Assembly (NCBI GenBank): GCA_003141675.1 | Contig: PLND01000022.1 | Coordinates: 15,057 to 56,840 of the forward strand | Origin: Anaerolineae bacterium | GTDB taxonomy: Bacteria; Chloroflexota; Anaerolineae; Anaerolineales; RBG-16-64-43 | Reading direction: 5' to 3' | Length of the DNA: 41,784 nt | Shown: in pieces, positions 35,918 through 41,784 of the stretch | How positions within the stretch are numbered: position 1 is the first letter of the stretch | Layout: each line of letters opens with the position of its first letter | The notes under the pieces: generated by a model | Databases searched by the model: none | Told to the model about the DNA's origin: nothing | What the model saw: only the letters and a program-made list of their open reading frames with translations | Position numbers and translations under genes: made by a program

Positions 35918-36883
35918 ATGTCTGTTTCGTTGATTTCCATTATCTTCGTCGCCGTCGCCGTCGGCCTGCTCCTGTTTGCCTTCCTCGGCTCGGGGGAATC
36001 CTCCGTCGAAGAGAGGCTAAGCCGCTATACGGAACTCTCCGCCCCGGTCGATACGGAATCCCCCAAGGAAGAAAAAGCCAAATCCTCCCCGATCACGGAT
36101 TATCTGGATCGATCCTTTTCCCAATCGGACTGGTTCGAGGGCATCTCCAAGGATCTGGCGCAGGCCGATCTGAAATTGCGTCCCACGGAATATATTTTTC
36201 TGATCGTGATCGCCAGCCTGGGAACCGGAGTGCTGGCGGGATTTCTTTTCGGTAGCATCATTTTTGGAGTGATCGGAGCGGTCGGAGGGATTTTTATTCC
36301 AGGGTTTTACGTCTCGCGAAAAAAAAATGGGCGCCTGCACCAATTCGAAGCCCAATTGGCGGACATGCTGAACTTGAGCGTGAACAGCCTGCGGGCCGGC
36401 TATTCGGTCATCCAGGCCCTTGAGTCGGTCTCCAAGGAAATGCCGAACCCCACCAATGTGGAAATTCGCCGCGTGGTACAGGAAGTCCAGATTGGCCTGA
36501 CGTTGGACACGGCTTTGGAAAATCTCCTCCGCCGGATGAGCAGCCCGGATTTAAAGCTCATCGTAACCGCAATTAATATTCAGCGCGAGGTCGGCGGCAA
36601 TCTGGCCGAAATTCTGGATACGATTTCCCACACCATCCGGGAACGGGTGAGGATCAAAGGCGAAATCCGGGTGCTAACCTCCCAACAGACCGTCACGGGT
36701 TATCTAATCGGTTTTTTGCCCTTCGCCCTGGCCGGCTTTTTGTATCTCGATAACCGGAAATATATTATGAGATTCTTTGATCCCGACACGCGCACCTGTG
36801 GCATTCCGATGGTCGTTTGCGGGTTGTTGCTGATCGTTTCCGGTTTCTTCATCATCAGCAAAATTGTGTCAATCGAAGTATAA
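35918..36883 (+). CDS. tadB: Tad membrane platform protein TadB
   Basis: T2SF-like: AQLADMLNLSVNSLRAGYSVIQALESVSKEMPNPTNVEIRRVVQEVQIGLTLDTALENLLRRM, ILDTISHTIRERVRIKGEIRVLTSQ. Confidence 0.93.
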   Translation: MSVSLISIIFVAVAVGLLLFAFLGSGESSVEERLSRYTELSAPVDTESPKEEKAKSSPITDYLDRSFSQSDWFEGISKDLAQADLKLRPTEYIFLIVIASLGTGVLAGFLFGSIIFGVIGAVGGIFIPGFYVSRKKNGRLHQFEAQLADMLNLSVNSLRAGYSVIQALESVSKEMPNPTNVEIRRVVQEVQIGLTLDTALENLLRRMSSPDLKLIVTAINIQREVGGNLAEILDTISHTIRERVRIKGEIRVLTSQQTVTGYLIGFLPFALAGFLYLDNRKYIMRFFDPDTRTCGIPMVVCGLLLIVSGFFIISKIVSIEV

Positions 36884-36892
36884 AGGGCAACC

Positions 36893-37846
36893 ATGTTGAT
36901 TTTCATCATTATTGGCGTCGTCATTCTGGGAGCAGCGCTTCTGGTCTATGCAGCCATTCGGATGCCGAAGGATGAGACCCCGCTGGATTCCCGGCTTTCC
37001 GAGTATGCAGGCCGCGATGTTCCAATCAGCCTGGAAGAGATCGAATTGCAGCAGCCATTCGCCGAACGGGTGATCCTCCCGCTGCTAAAAGGTGTCAGCG
37101 ATTTCGTCGTCCGGTTTACACCCGCCGCCAATATCCAGACGATCCAGGAAAAACTTAACATGGCGGGAAACCCCTGGGGAATGCAAGCCCCGGTATATTG
37201 GTCGCTGCAAATCATCTTTGCCGTTTTTTTCGGCGGGCTGTTGCTTTTCCTTTTCGTTTTCGGATCGATGAAGCTTCAGTGGTGGATGTCTCTAGGGCTG
37301 GTATTGCTGGGCGTGGTATTCGGTTACTTTTTTCCGCGATTATATTTGGACAGCCGGATCAGCAGACGGCAGAATAACATCCGCAAGGCGATGCCGGACG
37401 CCCTGGATCTGCTCACCATTTGCGTAGAAGCAGGCTTGGGATTCGATTCCGCCATGTCGAAAGTGAACGAAGAATGGGAAAATGAATTAAGCGCCGCGTT
37501 CGGGAGGGTGATCCAGGAAATCCGGCTCGGCAAGCTGCGACGCGACGCGTTAAAGGACATGGCCGAACGGGTTGGTCTTTCCGAAATGACGAGTTTCGTC
37601 GCGGCCGTAGTGCAATCGGAGCAATTGGGCGTCAGCATGTCCCGGGTATTGCGCATCCAGGCTGATCAAATGCGTCTGCGCCGGCGGCAACGGGCCGAAG
37701 AAAAAGCCCGTCAGGCGCCGGTAATCATGATGCTTCCACTGGTGTTTCTGATCTTTCCTTCGATCCTCATCGTGCTCCTCGGCCCCGCGGGGTTGATTCT
37801 CTTCACCTCCCCTGTCGGGAAGATGTTCTTTGGTGGTGGAATATAG
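36893..37846 (+). CDS. tadC: Tad membrane platform protein TadC
   Basis: MPDALDLLTICVEAGLGFDSAMSKV, GRVIQEIRLGKLRRDALKDMAERVGLSEMTSFVAAVVQSEQLGVSMSRVLRIQADQMRLRRRQRAEEKA. Confidence 0.93.
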   Translation: MLIFIIIGVVILGAALLVYAAIRMPKDETPLDSRLSEYAGRDVPISLEEIELQQPFAERVILPLLKGVSDFVVRFTPAANIQTIQEKLNMAGNPWGMQAPVYWSLQIIFAVFFGGLLLFLFVFGSMKLQWWMSLGLVLLGVVFGYFFPRLYLDSRISRRQNNIRKAMPDALDLLTICVEAGLGFDSAMSKVNEEWENELSAAFGRVIQEIRLGKLRRDALKDMAERVGLSEMTSFVAAVVQSEQLGVSMSRVLRIQADQMRLRRRQRAEEKARQAPVIMMLPLVFLIFPSILIVLLGPAGLILFTSPVGKMFFGGGI

Positions 37847-38631
37847 TGCGCGTTCTTCCATCCCAGCGCCGAGGAACCGTCGATTCTCAATCCCTCCACT
37901 TTCTTTATCAGTATTTTCTCGATCTTCTTTTCCCACCGCGTTGCGTAGAATGCCATTCCGTCGGCCGCTCGATTTGCGGGAAATGCTTACCGCTCATCGA
38001 ATGGATAGGAGTTCCGATTTGCGGCGTTTGCGGCCAGCCGCTTAGAAAATCCGTACGTCATACGTGCGTCGACCCCCGTTTGCTCCAGTGGGTTCGATCA
38101 GCAGCCGTTTTTTCCGGACCAATGCGGCGCGCTATCCACGCGCTCAAATATTCTTCCGATCGTAACCTAGCTTCGTTTCTTGTGGATATTTCCTATGCTC
38201 ATTTTGCCACGGTGACTATGGAGTTCGACCGCATTATTCCGGTCCCCTTAGGGCGGATTCGGGAGCGGAAACGAGGCTATAATCAATCTGTGCTGCTTGC
38301 CGAAGCGTTATCTCTGAAGACGCGAATCCCGGTTGACCCGAAATGTTTGATCCGATCACGCGAAACAAAATCCCAGGTTGGTTTATCCCATGACGAACGA
38401 AAACAAAATGTGGATCAGGCCTTTTCTGCAACGTCCGTTGCAGATCGAAAAATCATTCTCGTGGACGACGTTTGCACAACGGGAGCTACCCTGCAGAGCT
38501 GCGCCGCCGCCCTGATCGAGGCAGGGGCCCGATCGGTTTCCGGCTGGACGCTTGCCCGGGCGATTCTTCCCGGGATGGATCTGCATTCCCAACTTGTCGG
38601 AGGTAAAGATGACCATCAGGATTCTTATTAA
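37846..38631 (+). CDS. ComF family phosphoribosyltransferase-like protein
   Basis: CVECHSVGRSICGKCL...CGVCGQPL zinc-finger-like N-terminus; ALKYSSDRNLASFLV, VPLGRIRERKRGYNQSVLLAEAL, IILVDDVCTTGATLQSCAAALIEAGA. Confidence 0.9.
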   Translation: MRVLPSQRRGTVDSQSLHFLYQYFLDLLFPPRCVECHSVGRSICGKCLPLIEWIGVPICGVCGQPLRKSVRHTCVDPRLLQWVRSAAVFSGPMRRAIHALKYSSDRNLASFLVDISYAHFATVTMEFDRIIPVPLGRIRERKRGYNQSVLLAEALSLKTRIPVDPKCLIRSRETKSQVGLSHDERKQNVDQAFSATSVADRKIILVDDVCTTGATLQSCAAALIEAGARSVSGWTLARAILPGMDLHSQLVGGKDDHQDSY

Positions 38632-39169
38632 CACTTCGGAAATGGAAATGACACCCCATTTAAAGGAGTATGTGGAGAAGAAACTTCTTAAATTAAACCG
38701 TTTGCTGGATAATCTGGATGAGGCCAGGGTGGAATTAAAGTTCAACTCCTCGGTACGCAGCGCTTCCGACAAACACGTGGCGCAGCTGACGGTCCGCGGA
38801 AAAAACCTTCTCCTGCGGGCTGAAGAGCGCAGCGAGGATATTTATACGTCCATCGACGTGGCTTTGGATAAATTACACCGCCAACTGGAAAAATTCAAGG
38901 GGAAGCAAATGCATTTGCGCGAAGAGCATGCGGCGCTTGAAGCGGATGCCGATATTTCCCAACCGAAGGAGGAATCTTCCGGCGCCCCCATCGTCCGCAG
39001 GAAATCCTTCCTGGTGGAGCCGATGAACGAAAAAGATGCCATGGAACAGATGCAAATGCTGGGCCATGAGGAGTTCTTTTTATTCCAGAATATGCAAAGC
39101 GGAAGAATTAACGTCATCTACAAGCGAAGGGACGGATCCTATGGATTGCTGGAACCGGAAATTCGGTAG
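38609..39169 (+). CDS. hpf: Ribosome hibernation promoting factor / RaiA, long form
   Basis: MTIRILINTSEMEMTPHLKEYVEKKLLKLNRLLDN; C-terminal IVRRKSFLVEPMNEKDAMEQMQMLGHEEFFLFQNMQSGRINVIYKRRDGSYGLLEPE. Start within the comF 3' end. Confidence 0.93.
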   Translation: MTIRILINTSEMEMTPHLKEYVEKKLLKLNRLLDNLDEARVELKFNSSVRSASDKHVAQLTVRGKNLLLRAEERSEDIYTSIDVALDKLHRQLEKFKGKQMHLREEHAALEADADISQPKEESSGAPIVRRKSFLVEPMNEKDAMEQMQMLGHEEFFLFQNMQSGRINVIYKRRDGSYGLLEPEIR

Positions 39170-39187
39170 GACGGACCGAACCGGGTG

Positions 39188-39949
39188 CTAGCGGGCCGTT
39201 TGCAATCCCCAGCGTTCGCGGATGGCCCTCTCGATGGGGGCGAAGATCAAAAAATCCACCGTTAATCCAATCAAGACGATGATAAGCATCACGGCGATCA
39301 CCTGGCTCATGTCATTGAGTTCCCTCCCCATGGTCAGCAAATAACCGATACCCAACCCGGCGTACAATAATTCGCCGGCCATCAGGGAACGCCAGGCAAA
39401 CGACCAACCGAGTTTCATTCCTGAAATAATGGATGGCAAGGCCGCGGGCAAAATGACCCGGAAATATAATTGGAATCCGGCGGCGCCCATTGTTTTCGCC
39501 GCATGAAGAAACAGGGGGGGCGTATTGCGGATTCCATCCGCGGTAGCCAAGGATATCGATAGAACCGCCCCCATGATCACAACAAAGATGATGGCCTTAT
39601 CCGATAACCCAAACCATAAAAGCGCCAAAGGCAACCAGCAAACGCTGGGAAGAGCCTGCAAACCCAAGAGGAGCGAGCCGAGCGTTTTTTGGATGAGTTG
39701 AATTCTGCCCAAGAGCACGCCGAGGGTAATCCCAAGCAGGAGGGATATTCCATACCCGATGGCAATCCGGCGGAGGCTGATGGAAATGGCCAACGGGTAA
39801 CTGCCGTCGGCGAATCCATTCCAGATCGAAAGAATCACTTTCCCGGGGGAGGGGAAAATATACGAAGGCCAGATTTGCACAAGGGCCAGTATCTCCCAGG
39901 CCGCCAACAGCAGGAGATAGAACCCGATTCTAAGCAGCCAGTTTTTCAT
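39188..39949 (-). CDS. ABC transporter permease, SsuC/TauC-like
   Basis: MKNWLLRIGFYLLLLAAWEILALVQIWPSYIFPSPGKV, LLLGLQALPSVCWLPLALLWFGLSDKAIIFVV, ELLYAGLGIGYLLTMGREL. Confidence 0.88.
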   Translation of the reverse strand: MKNWLLRIGFYLLLLAAWEILALVQIWPSYIFPSPGKVILSIWNGFADGSYPLAISISLRRIAIGYGISLLLGITLGVLLGRIQLIQKTLGSLLLGLQALPSVCWLPLALLWFGLSDKAIIFVVIMGAVLSISLATADGIRNTPPLFLHAAKTMGAAGFQLYFRVILPAALPSIISGMKLGWSFAWRSLMAGELLYAGLGIGYLLTMGRELNDMSQVIAVMLIIVLIGLTVDFLIFAPIERAIRERWGLQTAR

Positions 39950-40724
39950 GCTCGAGTTCCTTCTGTTGGGCGGCGAGAACCTCTTCGCGCAAATCGGAAA
40001 GCAATTCACGCACCGCTTCAATCAGCGCAAAGTCCTCGATATGGCGTGGGCGCGGTAACTCGCATCGAAAATCTCTTTTCAACCTTCCGGGTCTGGCGGA
40101 CAGCAAGAGGACCCGATCCCCCAACACCAGAGCCTCGCGCACATTATGCGTGACAAACAAAATGGTCTTTCCGGTCTTCGCCCAGATTTCCTGCAACTCC
40201 GCATGGAGCATGTCCCGGGTTTGCGCGTCGAGCGCCGCAAATGGTTCGTCCATAAGCAGAATATCCGGCTCGATCGCCAAAGCGCGGGCTAGCGCAACGC
40301 GTTGTTTCATTCCTCCGGACAATTCATGCATGTAGGCTTTTCGAAAACTGCTCAAACCGACCATGCGAAGATATTGCCCTAGCTTCGGAGCCTGCTTTTT
40401 CCTTGGCATCCCGATGCAATCCAATCCAAAGGCGACATTATCCAGAACGTTGAGCCAAGGGAACAAAGCGGGTTCCTGAAAGATTTCCACACGGTCCCGT
40501 CCGGGCCCTGTTATTTCCTTACCGTCCATAAGAACCGTCCCAGAATCCGGTTTGTCCAACCCGGCGATAATGTTTAATAGGGTGGTTTTTCCGCACCCCG
40601 ACGGACCGAGGAGGCAAATGAATTCCCCCGCCTGAACGTCAAAGGATAAATCCTCCAGCGCAATGGTGGATTCGCGGTGGCTATGATGAAATGTCTTGTA
40701 AACAGACCTGACCGAGAGTTTCAA
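39930..40724 (-). CDS. ABC transporter ATP-binding protein, SsuB/TauB-like
   Basis: [62 protein letters not shown] start with AAGGGAG upstream. Overlaps the permease start. Confidence 0.9.
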   Translation of the reverse strand: MKLSVRSVYKTFHHSHRESTIALEDLSFDVQAGEFICLLGPSGCGKTTLLNIIAGLDKPDSGTVLMDGKEITGPGRDRVEIFQEPALFPWLNVLDNVAFGLDCIGMPRKKQAPKLGQYLRMVGLSSFRKAYMHELSGGMKQRVALARALAIEPDILLMDEPFAALDAQTRDMLHAELQEIWAKTGKTILFVTHNVREALVLGDRVLLLSARPGRLKRDFRCELPRPRHIEDFALIEAVRELLSDLREEVLAAQQKELEHEKLAA

Positions 40725-40759
40725 AATATCTCCCTTACGGTTGGTCGAGAGTGTTTATT

Positions 40760-40988
40760 TTATTTTGTTATTGAGTTTGAATAAGCTGCAATTGCCTGGA
40801 AACCCAGTAGTATTTGGATGGGACCGGTGAAAGGAATCCATTCCATCCATTCTGCAAACGACGATAAGACAGTCGGTATAACCGAAGCCGCTTCCCACGC
40901 CGGCGGATCGGATCCATATGTTCCAAGCCAGGAATCCCGCCAGGGAGAACATTGTCAGGAAATACGAAACTCCCAAATGATAAGCCAT
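40760..40988 (-). pseudogene. Possible frameshifted/decayed small membrane-protein fragment
   Basis: Frame 1 starts MAYHLGVSYFLTMFSLAGFLAWNIW, then turns low-quality. The next frame reads GSDPPAWEAASVIPTVLSSFAEWMEWIPFTGPIQILLGFQAIAAYSNSITK*. The pattern suggests one indel near 40910. Confidence 0.3.
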
Positions 40989-41085
40989 CTCGATGTCTTC
41001 CGGCCTATTTTCCCTTTTATTTCATGTATAATTATACCGCGAGGCACGGATTTTAATATACCTCACGGGATAAACGCTTTATTCG

Positions 41086-41784
41086 ATGAATTCGCAAGCC
41101 ACTCTCCAGCGAATGAAGAAATTAAGGGCGGAAATTTTATATCACAGCCACCGATATTACGTTTTGGATTCCCCGGTCATTAGCGATTTGGAATATGACG
41201 CGCTCTTCCAGGAGCTCCAGAAGCTGGAGGAAGAATATCCCCAATACCAATCCACCGATTCCCCAACCCAGCGCATCGGCGGATTCGTATCCGAGAAATT
41301 CCAACGCGTCGCCCATCCTCAGCCAATTCTCAGCCTGGCAAATGCTTTTTCCGCCGAGGATCTCCTTGCCTGGTATGAGCGGATTTCCCGTTTGAATCCC
41401 AAAGTAGGCCAATCCGCCTTTGTCGTCGAGCCGAAAATCGACGGGTTGACCGTGATTTTGCAGTATCGGAACGGCGTTTTCGAACTTGGCGCCACGCGCG
41501 GGGACGGCGCGCAAGGGGAAGATATCACTCCCAATCTCCGGACCGTGCGAACCCTGCCGCTCCGGATTCCCGTCGATCGTTCCTATTCCGGAATAATTCC
41601 TAATCGATTGGTTGTGCGGGGAGAGGCTTTCATCCGATTAAAACCGTTCGAAACGTTGAACGCCGAATTGGCGGGCAGGGGGGAGAAAATTTACGTCAAC
41701 CCGCGGAATGCCGCCGCGGGCGCGCTGCACCAGTTGGATTCACGCCTCACCGCCCAGCGGCCGATCGATTTGCTGTGCTATGCA
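41086..41784 (+). CDS. ligA: NAD-dependent DNA ligase LigA, 3' truncated by window edge
   Basis: Manual translation MNSQATLQRMKKLRAEILYHSHRYYVLDSPVISDLEYDALFQELQKLEEEYP...HPQPILSLANAFS...FVVEPKIDGLTVILQYRNGVFELGATRGDGAQGEDITPNLRT..., with the KxDG adenylation motif. Open to the window end. Confidence 0.96.
   Translation, partial: MNSQATLQRMKKLRAEILYHSHRYYVLDSPVISDLEYDALFQELQKLEEEYPQYQSTDSPTQRIGGFVSEKFQRVAHPQPILSLANAFSAEDLLAWYERISRLNPKVGQSAFVVEPKIDGLTVILQYRNGVFELGATRGDGAQGEDITPNLRTVRTLPLRIPVDRSYSGIIPNRLVVRGEAFIRLKPFETLNAELAGRGEKIYVNPRNAAAGALHQLDSRLTAQRPIDLLCYA

Noticed and set aside
1-41784. Mobile elements, prophage, toxin-antitoxin or defence islands
   Set aside because: No transposase, integrase, terminal inverted repeats, phage structural genes, RM or Cas motifs recognised in any listed ORF.

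Overview
The window looks like a 41.8-kb stretch of a bacterial chromosome with an Anaerolineae/Chloroflexota flavour. That taxonomic guess is inference, from TPR proteins with STPT-rich linkers, a Ser/Thr kinase fused to a TolB-like propeller, and a secretin-less Tad pilus locus. Left to right it encodes: an MFS transporter (5' truncated), an MBL-fold hydrolase, a TPR/TM protein, two tandemly duplicated Ser/Thr kinases with extracytoplasmic PD40/TolB repeats, RsmD, a class II aldolase-like protein, a Fur-family regulator + CbiM/Q/O nickel/cobalt uptake operon, a zinc-ribbon protein, Fmt, a small membrane protein, RecJ, a GT2 glycosyltransferase, an AAA ATPase, GT-C-like membrane proteins, a 1393-aa TPR protein with a long array of [LIV]P[DE]W[LIM] motifs, a NarL-type response regulator plus DegS-like kinase, a Tad/Flp pilus operon (flp pilin, cpaB, cpaE/tadZ, cpaF, tadB, tadC), ComF, HPF/RaiA, an SsuBC/TauBC-like ABC transporter, and LigA (3' truncated). 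The most notable observations are: (1) the kinase duplication also copied the 5' end of the divergent TPR gene, leaving an antisense pseudogene relic and a duplicated promoter; (2) the giant TPR-(PDWL)n-TPR protein; (3) a 30-bp perfect palindrome at the start of the Fur-like/cbiMQO operon, plus a His-rich CbiO tail; (4) a 48-aa Flp pilin absent from the ORF track; (5) a DegS-like kinase that keeps its phospho-His but has lost the N-box Asn; (6) an inverted repeat inside the cpaB promoter. All calls come from reading the sequence; no database search was run.
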